A DNA stretch of 42,774 nt from JAVVUQ01 sp036653075. Lineage in GTDB: Bacteria; Bacillota; Clostridia; Christensenellales; CAG-314. Shown in pieces: positions 7,598 to 16,863 of the stretch; the stretch's first letter is position 1, and each line of letters opens with the position of its first letter. The position numbers and the translations under genes are program-made. Under the pieces are notes generated by a model. The model searched no databases and was not told the origin of the DNA. It saw nothing but the letters and a program-made list of their open reading frames with translations. The DNA lies in contig JAVVUQ010000003.1 of NCBI GenBank assembly GCA_036653075.1, forward strand, positions 1-42,774, written 5' to 3'.

Positions 7598-9328
7598 TTA
7601 ATTTTTAAATATTTTTTCTTCATTTTGTAAGTCAAAGCCAAGAGTGCCGCCAGGGTTCATGATATTATTAGGGTCAAAATGTTGTTTTAGTGATTTAATT
7701 ACGGCGTATTCTGTTTGTCCGATTTGTCCTTCTAACCAAGGGGCGAACATTTTTCCAATTCCGTGATGGTGGCTCATAGCAGCTCCGCTTTTTTGAATTG
7801 CATCTAAAATGCCGCTGTGGTAAGTTTTAAACTCCTCCAATGTATCCATTTTGGCAATGAAAATGAAGTACAAATTTGCGCCTTGAGCATATACGTGTGA
7901 CATATGTGTCATACAGATTGTATCAGGACGTGATTTGCAGTAATTTCTAACTTTCTCATACACATCATTCATATTAGACCAATTTACGCTACATTCCAAT
8001 GTATCTGTCATAATTCCAAAATCTTGCATACTATCACGCAAATAGGGATCATTAAATCGACCTTTTTCCCACGATTTAGTAACAGCGCCCGTAAGGGATA
8101 ATCCGTTATAGTGACGGCAGATTTTTTTTATATTTGCTGCGGCGTTTTTTGAAAATCCCTTTTCTCCGTCAGTAAATCCTAAAAACAAGCATTTTTGCAT
8201 TTGTTTATATCCTAAACTACTCATAATAGGCGCAAGCGGACTTTTATCAACTCCGTACATTCGCATCATAATATCTGTTTCTTCAGGATCAGATAATCTA
8301 AAGACAGAGGCGTTTCCGCCTTCGCTTTGCATAAGTTCTCGAGCGCAAGATTGAGCGATTTCCCAATTTTTAAACATAAAAGAAAAGCGTACTCTATTTT
8401 GCGGCATATATCTAAACACTCTAAGCGTAACGTGTGTTAAAACGCCAAAAGCGCCTTCGCTACCCATCATAATGTGCGATAATGAAGGGCCAGTAGCTTC
8501 ACGAGGATAATTACTTGTGGTTATATTTCCAATTGGTGTAATATAGCATTGTCTTAGGGCGATATCTTCAATTTTGCCATAATATGTGGAATTTTGTCCA
8601 GCGCCACGAGTGACAGTCCAACCGCCGACGCTGCTGTATTCGAAAGACTGTGGAAAGTGTCCGCACGTATAAGCTCGTTTTGCTCCAAACTCCATTACAG
8701 CGTTATTAAGTAAATGTTCTAATTTAGGGCCGCTCATTCCCGCTTCAACGGTAATTGTTTGGTCAATTTCATTAAATGAGATACATTTATTGAATCTAAG
8801 GCGCATATCAAAAGAAATTCCGCCTTTATTGCACTCAACGCCTCTTGTAACGCTACTGCCGCCGCCATATACATAAACAGGGATAATTTTTTTTGAACAA
8901 TAATTTACAATTTTTTCAATTTCATCTTTGCTATTAGGATAAATCACTACGTCAGGAACATTTTCAACAATTTTTTTTCGTAGTCTTAATAAATCGTACA
9001 TTGTTTTTCCATACGCAACGCTTAATCTTGAAAAATCATCAGTTTTAACATAATCTTTTCCAACAACCGATTCAAAAAATGATATATCTTCCGATTTAAG
9101 TCGTATAGGAATATCAAAGCTTACATTATCTAACCCAATATTGCCGTCAAAATGTTGGAAGTCGTTATCAGTCATATGAAACTTCTGTTTCATCATCTCA
9201 AACAATGTTTCTCGTGGCGTTTTAATAAAATCGGGATCTCCCCACTTAAATATAGCTCTATAACTTTTTTCTGGCGCTTTTTCAACTTGCCACTTAGGCT
9301 CAAAACCTTTGTATTTATGTGATGACAT
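7598..9328 (-). CDS. FAD-linked oxidase of the alkyldihydroxyacetonephosphate synthase (AGPS) type
   Basis: A 576-aa flavoprotein of the vanillyl-alcohol oxidase/GlcD superfamily. The FAD-binding domain shows YGGGSSVTRG and HFPQSFEYSSVGGWTVTRGA followed by YGKIEDIA, and the C-terminal part shows the triple histidine SHHHGIGK (His520-522). These are hallmarks of AGPS, which exchanges the acyl chain of acyl-DHAP for a fatty alcohol in ether-lipid synthesis; the HHH motif is needed for catalysis in the human enzyme. Bacterial relatives include many of unknown substrate, so 2-hydroxyacid or sugar-acid oxidation is a real alternative. A strong ribosome binding site (AAAGGAGG) precedes the ATG. It is last in the block with an FGGY kinase and GlpA-like proteins, 59 bp after the kinase. 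Confidence 0.82.
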   Translation of the reverse strand: MSSHKYKGFEPKWQVEKAPEKSYRAIFKWGDPDFIKTPRETLFEMMKQKFHMTDNDFQHFDGNIGLDNVSFDIPIRLKSEDISFFESVVGKDYVKTDDFSRLSVAYGKTMYDLLRLRKKIVENVPDVVIYPNSKDEIEKIVNYCSKKIIPVYVYGGGSSVTRGVECNKGGISFDMRLRFNKCISFNEIDQTITVEAGMSGPKLEHLLNNAVMEFGAKRAYTCGHFPQSFEYSSVGGWTVTRGAGQNSTYYGKIEDIALRQCYITPIGNITTSNYPREATGPSLSHIMMGSEGAFGVLTHVTLRVFRYMPQNRVRFSFMFKNWEIAQSCARELMQSEGGNASVFRLSDPEETDIMMRMYGVDKSPLAPIMSSLGYKQMQKCLFLGFTDGEKGFSKNAAANIKKICRHYNGLSLTGAVTKSWEKGRFNDPYLRDSMQDFGIMTDTLECSVNWSNMNDVYEKVRNYCKSRPDTICMTHMSHVYAQGANLYFIFIAKMDTLEEFKTYHSGILDAIQKSGAAMSHHHGIGKMFAPWLEGQIGQTEYAVIKSLKQHFDPNNIMNPGGTLGFDLQNEEKIFKN

Positions 9329-9387
9329 AAAACCTCCTTTGAACTATTAATGAATAATCATTATTGCTTTTATATTATTAGGTTAAA

Positions 9388-10911
9388 TCAATACATAAGT
9401 TTATAAAAAGGTCTAAGTTTAGGATAAACGTTTTTGTAAACTTTTTCATAAAGATGTTCGTACTGGTTGTGTTTTATGGCGATTGGCATAAAAGGTTGTT
9501 GGTAATGCACCATATTTTCGATAGCTTCTTCGTAAGTTTTAAATCTACCAATTGCGACATAAGAAGCTAAAGCGCAACCCAAAGCGCAGGTTTCGTAAGT
9601 TTGAATACGACGTATAGGTAATCCAAACATATCGGCTGTGATTTGGCAAATTGTATCCGATTGGCTGCCTCCGCCGCCTATGGTAAGAGATTTAATTTCA
9701 GTATTTGAACGTCTTTCCATAGTTTTTAATCCGTCCATAAGCGCATAGCCGATGCCTTCGATTATGGCTCTATAAATGTGCGCTTTAGTATGAATATCTT
9801 TAAAACCTATTATACTACCTCGAGCTTCTGGATATTGCAAAAGTGGAGACCAATATGGTTGTAGCATTAAGCCGTCGCAACCAACTGGAACGTCATCTAA
9901 AAATTTATTGAGTACTTGTTCGGTAGACACGCCCAAATCGGCTGCTTCAGCAATCTCTTTTTCGGCAAATTGTTTAATAAACCAAGTAAGCATCCAATAT
10001 CCACGAAATATTTGTATTTCGGGGTTATAATAATCTTGAGCTACGGCAGGGTAAGATGGTAAAAAAGATTGTGGTTCGAAGTATTTTTTCGTGGAAAATT
10101 GTACTGTTGCCGATGTTCCAAACGAAAGGCTTGCGACGTCGTTTTGAAGTACTCCGCAGCCTAAAGTTTCACACCCTTTGTCTGAGCCGGTAGCTATTAC
10201 ATAAAGACCTTGTCGTATGCCGCTTTCTTTTGCGGCTTTTTCGCAAACGCATCCTAATACATCTCCCGAATCTACAATTTCACATAATTTTTGTGGCGGT
10301 ACATTGAACATAGGGTATTGCAAGTCATTGGTTTTTTTCCATCTTTTATTTTTATAATCAAATGGTATATGTCCAATTTGATTAGCGATAGCGTCGGCAA
10401 ATTTTCCCGTTAATTTATAGTTAATGTACCCCGAAATCAGCATATATTTGTATGTTTTTGCCCATATTTCAGGTTGATTTTCGATTATCCAATTGCTTTT
10501 TGTAATTTTACGTTGCGCATATAATGTTGGACTCATACCAATAATTTTAAATGCAAGTTTTGACATTAAAGGTAATGGAAGCGTATCACATTTTGCTTCA
10601 CGTTGATCTAACCATAATATGGCATCTCTAAGCGGATTTCCATCTTCATCTAAACATACGTAACTATCTCTAAATGTTGTAACGGACATTGCATCAATAT
10701 TTTTCCATAAAACAGCTTCTTTGTTTTTTAACTGATTACACGCCGAACACAAAGCGTTCCAATATACTTGCGGATCTTGTTCCGCCCACCCCGATTGAGT
10801 GACTTTAAATATGGAATCAAATTTGATTTGAGCTTTGCTGATTATTTCACCCTTGTCATCAATAATCATTGCGCGCAAACTTTGCGTTCCGAGGTCAATA
10901 GCTAATACCAT
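9388..10911 (-). CDS. FGGY-family carbohydrate/polyol kinase
   Basis: ATP-dependent sugar or polyol kinase with the ASKHA fold, 507 aa. The first domain begins LAIDLGTQSLRAMIID (phosphate-binding loop); GWAEQDP and WLDQREA follow; the second domain has ATGSDKGCETLGCG with the likely catalytic Asp and the adenosine-binding IGGGGSQSD. It is nearer xylulokinase-like members than classical glycerol kinase (no LDQGTTSSR start). The start at 10911 is chosen because AAAGGAG lies 8 bases upstream; an ATG 13 codons earlier lacks this. The neighbours suggest a substrate such as glycerol, dihydroxyacetone or a related polyol, but the sequence does not settle it. Confidence 0.87.
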   Translation of the reverse strand: MVLAIDLGTQSLRAMIIDDKGEIISKAQIKFDSIFKVTQSGWAEQDPQVYWNALCSACNQLKNKEAVLWKNIDAMSVTTFRDSYVCLDEDGNPLRDAILWLDQREAKCDTLPLPLMSKLAFKIIGMSPTLYAQRKITKSNWIIENQPEIWAKTYKYMLISGYINYKLTGKFADAIANQIGHIPFDYKNKRWKKTNDLQYPMFNVPPQKLCEIVDSGDVLGCVCEKAAKESGIRQGLYVIATGSDKGCETLGCGVLQNDVASLSFGTSATVQFSTKKYFEPQSFLPSYPAVAQDYYNPEIQIFRGYWMLTWFIKQFAEKEIAEAADLGVSTEQVLNKFLDDVPVGCDGLMLQPYWSPLLQYPEARGSIIGFKDIHTKAHIYRAIIEGIGYALMDGLKTMERRSNTEIKSLTIGGGGSQSDTICQITADMFGLPIRRIQTYETCALGCALASYVAIGRFKTYEEAIENMVHYQQPFMPIAIKHNQYEHLYEKVYKNVYPKLRPFYKLMY

Positions 10912-10959
10912 CGCTTTATCTCCTTTAAATAAGTAATTGATATTATACAATCAATTAAA

Positions 10960-11325
10960 TTAATTGAGTTTATTATTATTTACGCAAGCAAAGTCTATAT
11001 CCGCTGTTGCAATAACGTTTACGTCTTCGTCAAGCGCATTTTCTATAATTATATCGCCTATTTTAACATCGTAATCTACGACAATTTCTTTAAGTAACGC
11101 CATAAGTTCAAAAATTCGTCCTTTAGATAATTCCTTATCAGTTTTTACGGGCAGACGTGGCATATTTTTAAAGATAGTTTTAACCGTTCCTGTTACTGTG
11201 CGTTTTGGATTGACGCTTTCATTTTTAGCAAAATCTAAACCACGTTTACATTTATAACCGCTTACCTTGTCGCCATCTACAGTAATACTGCAACCATTTG
11301 GACAAACAATACAAGTTAATTTCAT
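10960..11325 (-). CDS. DUF1667 iron-sulfur-type small subunit of a GlpABC-like complex
   Basis: A 121-aa protein of the DUF1667 family. Four N-terminal cysteines (Cys5, Cys8, Cys12, Cys26, as CxxCPxxC then YKC) can bind a metal or an iron-sulfur cluster. Family members are usually encoded with a GlpA-like and a pyridine-nucleotide flavoprotein subunit, exactly as here, and probably act as an electron-transfer subunit. It sits 48 bp before the kinase start and 139 bp after the NAD/FAD oxidoreductase. A GCGAGG ribosome binding site precedes the ATG. The family is clear; the cluster type is inferred. Confidence 0.85.
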   Translation of the reverse strand: MKLTCIVCPNGCSITVDGDKVSGYKCKRGLDFAKNESVNPKRTVTGTVKTIFKNMPRLPVKTDKELSKGRIFELMALLKEIVVDYDVKIGDIIIENALDEDVNVIATADIDFACVNNNKLN

Positions 11326-11464
11326 TTTTAAACCTCGCTTGTTTTTACATTTGCTATAATATTCAAATTATTTATTGTGTTTATCAATATTTTGTTGTGT
11401 TTTGATTGAATAATTTGATTTAATTTTTTAATTATATATAAAAACAAAAATAATTCAAAGATTT

Positions 11465-12724
11465 TTACGATATTTTAATTCTATTTTCTTCCAATTTAAT
11501 CTTAATATCGTTTATTTTGCCATATTTGCTTAAATCGGATTCTATTCTTATCATTTCTGGCGGAAGCAACCTTGCGTAATGAGTGACGCTATGTTGTAGT
11601 CCGTTAACCCAAATTGAAATGCTTTGGTTTAGCATTTTTTGTTTTACTCTTAAATAGAATATTACTTCACATTTTGGAGCGTAATTATTAATTCGTTGTG
11701 GTACGACATAGGAAAACTTGTCATCTATTTGCACTTCGCAATCGTCTTTTGGATAAAGCGGCGACGAAGCGTAACCGCCAGCGATATATCCGCTTTCCGA
11801 TACATAATCTACCAAGTCGTTAACGTGCAAACTATTACCGCAGCAATACACGCCAATTTCATCTGTCATTAAAGTTTGGTCAACATTCGGGCCTTTGGTT
11901 TTGACGCAGAGTTTAATTCCAATTTTTTTTGCTATTTCATTTTCAGGAATAAGTCCAACGGATAATATTACTGCATCGCAATCAATGCGTTCAGCGCTTT
12001 CAAGTATAGCTGTTCCGTTGTCGTCTACGCTACAAACTTCAACGCTTTCAACTCTATCCACGCCAAATACTCGTGTAACGGTTTTTTGTAAATAAAGTGG
12101 AATATTAAAATCTTCTAAACATTGAACTACGTTTCTTGTTAATCCGCCCACTTCTTTTTTAGCTTCAAAAACGCCTAAGACAGTTGCCCCTTCAAGTGTC
12201 AATCTTCGCGCCATAATAAGTCCAATATCGCCGCTGCCTAAAATAATACATCTTTTTGTAGGCATAAGTCCCATTAAATTGATATAATGTTGAGCTGTAC
12301 CCGCAGTCAAGATACCCGCTATATTATTGCCTCCAACAAAAATTTGTTTTGCTGTGCGTTCTCTACATCCCGTAGCAAGCACAATTTTTTTGGCTTTGAT
12401 TTGTCCAACGCCATCGCTATTAACATATTCGATACAAAATCCATCTTCAATATTTTCACTTTCACGTTTTATAGTAGTTATAAATGCGCCAGACAGTACC
12501 TTAACAGTGGAATTATTCAATTCTTTTTCTGCAAGCGCTGCATATTCAGTGCCTGTTAAACGCTCGCCATATTTAATCAAGCCAAATCCTTCGTGAATAC
12601 ACTGATTAAGTATTCCGCCAATACGATTTTCTCTTTCTACTAAAATTACGCTACTTTGGTTTGAAGCTGTTACCGCCGCTGCTATACCAGCGGGACCGCC
12701 GCCTATTACTAATACGTCATACAT
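11465..12724 (-). CDS. NAD/FAD-dependent oxidoreductase, GlpB-like subunit
   Basis: A 419-aa two-dinucleotide-binding flavoprotein. FAD site at the N-terminus (VLVIGGGPAGIAAA), NAD site near the middle (IILGSGDIGLIMARR), and the second FAD motif TDEIGVYCCGNS. The family block NQCIHEGFGL is present, with a single Cys rather than a redox CxxC. Such proteins pair with GlpA-like and DUF1667 subunits to form an anaerobic glycerol-3-phosphate dehydrogenase-type complex in Clostridia. It lies 87 bp after the GlpA-like gene, with AAGGAAAAGT in front of the ATG. The partner role is inferred from context; the enzyme class is firm. Confidence 0.88.
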   Translation of the reverse strand: MYDVLVIGGGPAGIAAAVTASNQSSVILVERENRIGGILNQCIHEGFGLIKYGERLTGTEYAALAEKELNNSTVKVLSGAFITTIKRESENIEDGFCIEYVNSDGVGQIKAKKIVLATGCRERTAKQIFVGGNNIAGILTAGTAQHYINLMGLMPTKRCIILGSGDIGLIMARRLTLEGATVLGVFEAKKEVGGLTRNVVQCLEDFNIPLYLQKTVTRVFGVDRVESVEVCSVDDNGTAILESAERIDCDAVILSVGLIPENEIAKKIGIKLCVKTKGPNVDQTLMTDEIGVYCCGNSLHVNDLVDYVSESGYIAGGYASSPLYPKDDCEVQIDDKFSYVVPQRINNYAPKCEVIFYLRVKQKMLNQSISIWVNGLQHSVTHYARLLPPEMIRIESDLSKYGKINDIKIKLEENRIKIS

Positions 12725-12811
12725 ACTTTTCCTTGAAAATTTATAAAACTCACATAGTTTTTTTAATTTTTTAAATGTATTTAATTATTTAATCAATTTA
12801 TAATATTAGAA

Positions 12812-14512
12812 CTAAAATATAATTTTGCCATTGCCTTTTTTTGCGATTTCATTGTACGGAATATTTAATTCGTCGTGTATTATTTCTAAAACTTTAGGTT
12901 GACAAAAACCGCCTTGACAGCGTCCCATACCAACACGCACTCGCCGTTTCAATCCATCAACCGTTTGAGGCATTATAGTAGAATGGAGAGCGTCGATGAT
13001 TTCTCCTTTACTAATTTCTTCGCATCGACAAACGATTTCGCCATAGGCAGGATTGTTTTTTATATATTCATCTCTTTCAGTTAAATTTAATTTTGCAAGT
13101 TTTACCACGCCTGTTCTAATTGGATTAAAGTTGCTTTTCATAGTAACAGTTTTTCCGAAAAGAGCTAATTCATCTTTCGTCATAGCTACTGCATCTTCGG
13201 CAATTGCGGGCGCAGCGGTTAATCCAGGTGATTGAATACCAGCTATATGAATAATATTTTTAGTTTTACGCCCTTTTTCTACAATGAAATCTTCGCCATA
13301 AGCGCAAGCGCGTATTCCCGAAAAATAGGTAATAATATCGCTTTTACTTAACCCTTTAGCTGTAACTTTATGTTTATCAAAAACTGCGTTCACATCTGAA
13401 ATGTCTACGCTTGTATCTTCACGATAGGGTACTTCAAGGGCATTTGGACCAACTAAAATATTACCGTCTACTGTTGGTACTAAACCGCCTCCTTTGGTAT
13501 GAGCTTTTTGATCAGATTTAATATCGCCATAAATAGCCATTTGCGCATTGATAATCGTAGAAGTTGTTTCTTTATCCGTTATAAAACTTGTGCCTTTACG
13601 CGGGTGTATGGTAAAAAATCTATCTTCTGCCATATCTGCAATTTTATCGCTAAATGCGCCCGATGCGTTGATAACTATCTTAGGTTTAATTGTTCCTCGA
13701 TTAGTAAAAACGCTTTCAATAATCCCGTTATTTACGCGCATTTTAGTTACGGCTGTATTAAGTAACACTTGCGCGCCGTTTTGACTTGCGTTTTCTGCCA
13801 GGGCAATAGTTAACATATATGGACAAACAATACCTGCCTCATAAAAATTTATGCCAAATTTAACATTGTCTGAAATATTTGGTTGTAATTTCAGCAATTT
13901 CTTTTTATTATAGTAATGAAATTTTCCTATTTTATGGCTGTTGCTTCTAATGCGCAAAAAGGGCAACAGAAATCTCAGTTTGCCCTCTTTAAATAGTAAA
14001 TATTGTCCCGTGCGTTTGAAATCAACGTCCAAATCCTCACACAATTTATCAAACATTGGGTTACTGCGTTTTACATAATCTAATTTCTTTTGTCCTTTTT
14101 TTATATCGATACCGACGTGTACAACACCATCGTTTCGAGAAGAAGCGTGTAACGCTAAATCATTTTCTTTTTCAACTAATATAATTTTTAGGTCAAGTTT
14201 AGACAATTCTCTAATAGTGGCGCATCCAATAATACCGCCGCCAATAACCAAAACATCGCAAGAAAGTCCATCATAAGCATTGTCGGCAATGTACGGAAGT
14301 CGCATTTTAGCTTCAATAAATCCATTTAATTTTATATCGTTGACAACGCCGCTATACAAACCGCTATAATAAGCAATATTTCCAGCTTTTATTGCATCGT
14401 TCCAATCATCTACTATACCGCTTATACAGCATACGCCATCATTCCTTTCCATTACCATAATAGACGGATTAATAGAGCGTATTGAATATACGATTTTTTC
14501 TTTTTTATTCAT
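12812..14512 (-). CDS. GlpA-like FAD-dependent oxidoreductase with BON-like N-terminus and BFD [2Fe-2S] domain
   Basis: A 566-aa flavoprotein of the glycerol-3-phosphate dehydrogenase (DAO) family, expected to oxidise glycerol-3-phosphate or a similar compound to DHAP. Order: residues 9-64 resemble a BON domain (GVCCISGIVDDW then GVVNDIKLNG); the FAD motif VLVIGGGIIGC begins at 88; the central DAO domain contains HASSRNDGVVH; a BFD-like [2Fe-2S] domain at about 491-545 has Cys495, Cys497, Cys532 and Cys537. The first gene of the five-gene block, with AAGGATTCTATT before the ATG. No membrane helix is seen, so the complex is soluble or docks elsewhere. The BON resemblance is my reading and less sure than the rest. 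Confidence 0.86.
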   Translation of the reverse strand: MNKKEKIVYSIRSINPSIMVMERNDGVCCISGIVDDWNDAIKAGNIAYYSGLYSGVVNDIKLNGFIEAKMRLPYIADNAYDGLSCDVLVIGGGIIGCATIRELSKLDLKIILVEKENDLALHASSRNDGVVHVGIDIKKGQKKLDYVKRSNPMFDKLCEDLDVDFKRTGQYLLFKEGKLRFLLPFLRIRSNSHKIGKFHYYNKKKLLKLQPNISDNVKFGINFYEAGIVCPYMLTIALAENASQNGAQVLLNTAVTKMRVNNGIIESVFTNRGTIKPKIVINASGAFSDKIADMAEDRFFTIHPRKGTSFITDKETTSTIINAQMAIYGDIKSDQKAHTKGGGLVPTVDGNILVGPNALEVPYREDTSVDISDVNAVFDKHKVTAKGLSKSDIITYFSGIRACAYGEDFIVEKGRKTKNIIHIAGIQSPGLTAAPAIAEDAVAMTKDELALFGKTVTMKSNFNPIRTGVVKLAKLNLTERDEYIKNNPAYGEIVCRCEEISKGEIIDALHSTIMPQTVDGLKRRVRVGMGRCQGGFCQPKVLEIIHDELNIPYNEIAKKGNGKIIF

Positions 14513-14626
14513 AATAGAATCCTTATTTAAAATAGCGTAATGCCAATTTAATTCTCAATTTATCCTTGAGCCATATACATAATATAATTATTGGTATAAT
14601 TGCTATTTTAATTACGTATATCTTAA

Positions 14627-15619
14627 TTATACTTTTAAAGTAAAAAGCAAATGTCCTTGTTGCATATATAAAATTCTATTTTTACAAATATCATAAGCAA
14701 CGCCATCTATAACATTGTCAGGATTAACATCAATTTTATCGTTTACATCGAAATAAAGATAATTGTATGACCCTTCAATCGAAGCGCCAGTACTAATACG
14801 AACCTTTAATAAATCTTTTACCTTTTCTTCGCCTCCAGCCAAATTATTGAGAGCGGCTGAATCTGCGCTTGTAGTGGCAATTGTTACCTGCCTTGTAGCG
14901 CCATATACGATATCTGTTGCAATTATAGATACATTTCCAGCTGACTTTAACGCTGCCATATCTAAACTTCTTGCGATAAACAATAATGCGGCATTATCTG
15001 TATAATCGCCTGCCTTATTTAAATTTATTGTCGCATTTTCTACGTCAGGATAAGCTTTATTATTGTGTTTAAGCGAATAAACCGCTTTATCTGTAAAAGT
15101 TAAACATTCTGCTACAAAATCATTATATTCAACGTGATATTTATCTTTATCATCAACTACGATAATAACGTCCTGTGATTCAATTTTAACAGTCGTGCAT
15201 TTGTATAAAGGAAACACAACAGTGGTTTTAACAGTGGTTAAAAACTCAATATTTTTGGAATTAGTCGCATCGTCACGCACTCTTTGTGAAGGAATACCAA
15301 TTTTTGAAATATCGCCAACTTTTGCTTTTGGATAACTGCTCCAAATTTCTAAATCTGTTTCAAGCGTTGTTTCATTACCCTTTGCAACATCAACTTTCGT
15401 AACCTTAGAGGTGTATACGCCAGTTGAATTTTCGGGATTAAGCAAAGCGCCCGCAACCTCTAAAACATCATAGTATTTTTTGTCAGCGTGCGTAACAGTA
15501 TACTCTAAAACTTCACCCTCTACCCATCTCAACGAACGCGCGGGGATAATAGGCGTTTTACACGCAACAAGCGTAAATAATGTAACCAACACAGAAATAA
15601 TCGCTATTATTTTTTTCAT
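14627..15619 (-). CDS. Putative lipoprotein of unknown function
   Basis: A 330-aa exported protein. The start MKKIIAIISVLVTLFTLVAC is a signal peptide ending in the lipobox LVAC at Cys20, so the mature protein is probably lipid-anchored on the outer face of the membrane. The rest is hydrophilic and rich in beta-prone segments; no domain was recognised. It is monocistronic, from the promoter at 15688-15716 with an AAAGGATG ribosome binding site, and lies beside the GlpA-like gene block without evident functional link. Confidence 0.85.
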   Translation of the reverse strand: MKKIIAIISVLVTLFTLVACKTPIIPARSLRWVEGEVLEYTVTHADKKYYDVLEVAGALLNPENSTGVYTSKVTKVDVAKGNETTLETDLEIWSSYPKAKVGDISKIGIPSQRVRDDATNSKNIEFLTTVKTTVVFPLYKCTTVKIESQDVIIVVDDKDKYHVEYNDFVAECLTFTDKAVYSLKHNNKAYPDVENATINLNKAGDYTDNAALLFIARSLDMAALKSAGNVSIIATDIVYGATRQVTIATTSADSAALNNLAGGEEKVKDLLKVRISTGASIEGSYNYLYFDVNDKIDVNPDNVIDGVAYDICKNRILYMQQGHLLFTLKV

Positions 15620-15687
15620 TTTAACATCCTTTATTGTTTTATTATATTTATTTTATTTATTTCTATTATTGAAATAAATCTTGTTTT

Positions 15688-15716
15688 ATTATAACACACA
15701 TAATCAATAATTGCAA
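15688..15716 (-). promoter_or_regulatory. Promoter of the lipoprotein gene
   Basis: On the minus strand TTGCAA (15716-15711), 17 bp, TATAAT (15693-15688), about 70 bp before the ATG. Confidence 0.82.
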
Positions 15717-15999
15717 CATTTTATTATGCAACACATAACAGCTATTTATTAGCGATTATAATATTGTATAGAAAATATTGACGCTTTTATGTAATCAAAA
15801 ATAAATATATTATAGTTGCATAAATAATCACAATTGAAAGTTGCATTGCAAATAAACATTTACATTATAAAACATTATAAAAAAATAATATGAATTAAAT
15901 AATAAAAAATAATCAATATAACGTTATTTTATAATTATGTATTATATAATTATGATTTAAATAAATAAAAACAAAATATAAAAAAGGTAAAAATGAATT
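15717..15999. other. AT-rich gene-free stretch, nothing recognised
   Basis: Together with the lipoprotein promoter this makes a 380-bp gap without a gene. The sequence is very AT-rich. I see no RNA gene, convincing hairpin or additional open frame with a ribosome binding site. Confidence 0.6.
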
Positions 16000-16557
16000 T
16001 TACTGTTTAGATTTTATATTTTCTCGAGCGACTAAAATAGTTTTATACACAACGTCGGCGTTGTTTATGTCTTCAAAAGCGATTTGAGAATTACGATTGT
16101 AACGATTATCGTATCGATAATATCCATTATTTAATTCTTCGCCATAAGCTCCGCCGTCGAAAAATATCCAGCCGTGTCCCCTTTCGCCCATAATTAAGTT
16201 GATTTCAGGTAGTGATTCTAATTCTTTAGATGTAACCCTATCTTTATAAACAATTATTATTCGTTTATCCGTAACGGCGTACATACAGTTTTTTAATCGA
16301 TTAGATTTAATTATATTTTGTCCAAACGCAAAGTATATTCCAATAAAAATAAATGGCAAACCAAACAGGAAAAACATTCCGCCTGCTTTAGATGCCATAA
16401 TAAAAAAAACAGCAAATCCAATAAATAAAGCGCCAAAAACAATTTGCATTACACTGCGTGACTTTGAAAGAATTTTATGTTTGCCATATGAAAAGCCTTG
16501 CCAAAGCAAAGTTTCGTTGGGCAGTAGATATTGTTTGATTTTTAAAGAATTATCCAT
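16000..16557 (-). CDS. Membrane protein with PH-like (bPH) domain
   Basis: A 185-aa protein. Two adjacent hydrophobic segments (about residues 37-75, VFGALFIGFAVFFIM and FFLFGLPFIFIGIYFAF) are followed by the hallmark of bacterial PH domains, YAVTDKRIIIVYKD, and a C-terminal soluble part containing GWIFFDGGAYGEE and a Tyr/Asn/Arg-rich stretch (NNGYYRYDNRYNRNSQ). Proteins of this type are small membrane proteins of unknown role. It has its own promoter (16678-16706) with a palindrome in the spacer. GGTGA stands before the ATG. The PH-like call rests on the TDKR motif. Confidence 0.78.
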   Translation of the reverse strand: MDNSLKIKQYLLPNETLLWQGFSYGKHKILSKSRSVMQIVFGALFIGFAVFFIMASKAGGMFFLFGLPFIFIGIYFAFGQNIIKSNRLKNCMYAVTDKRIIIVYKDRVTSKELESLPEINLIMGERGHGWIFFDGGAYGEELNNGYYRYDNRYNRNSQIAFEDINNADVVYKTILVARENIKSKQ

Positions 16558-16677
16558 AATTTAAATCACCTATTTTTAGGAAGGAAAGTTATGTATTAAA
16601 GGGCATTTATAAAACATCTTAATATTAATTGAAATATTTAAGTTTATAAACAATTTAATTATATTATATTATAATAT

Positions 16678-16706
16678 AGTATACCATACATAATGTATTT
16701 TATCAA
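16678..16706 (-). promoter_or_regulatory. Promoter of the PH-domain gene with palindromic spacer
   Basis: On the minus strand TTGATA (16706-16701), 17 bp, TATACT (16683-16678). The spacer contains the perfect palindrome ATACATAATGTAT (16686-16698), well placed to be an operator under a repressor. Confidence 0.75.
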
Positions 16707-16746
16707 CTTATATTCGATTAACATCAAATTTAAATAAATAATAAAA

Positions 16747-16831
16747 TAATAGTGCGGAGATAAACTTTTGCGTAGACATTATTTTTTTTAAAAAAATAAT
16801 TGACGATAAAATTTTCTCCACACTATAATTA
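16747..16831. repeat. Long imperfect inverted repeat (about 40-bp arms)
   Basis: The arms meet in a run of T followed by a run of A near 16790. Outer parts ATAGTGCGGAGA (16749-16760) and TCTCCACACTAT (16814-16825) match with one mismatch; inner parts match loosely and then perfectly (ATTATTTTTTT with AAAAAAATAAT). It lies about 130 bp after the stop of the GGGtGRT gene. It could be a stem-loop RNA, a weak terminator, or a small mobile element remnant. No flanking target duplication was clear. Confidence 0.7.
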
Positions 16832-16863
16832 TAAAACATACAATATATATTACCAACATAGGC

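Noticed and set aside
14513..14626. Promoter of the five-gene block
   Set aside because: TTGAGA with 17-bp spacing to CTATTT is present, but the -10 match is too weak to call; the real promoter was not identified.
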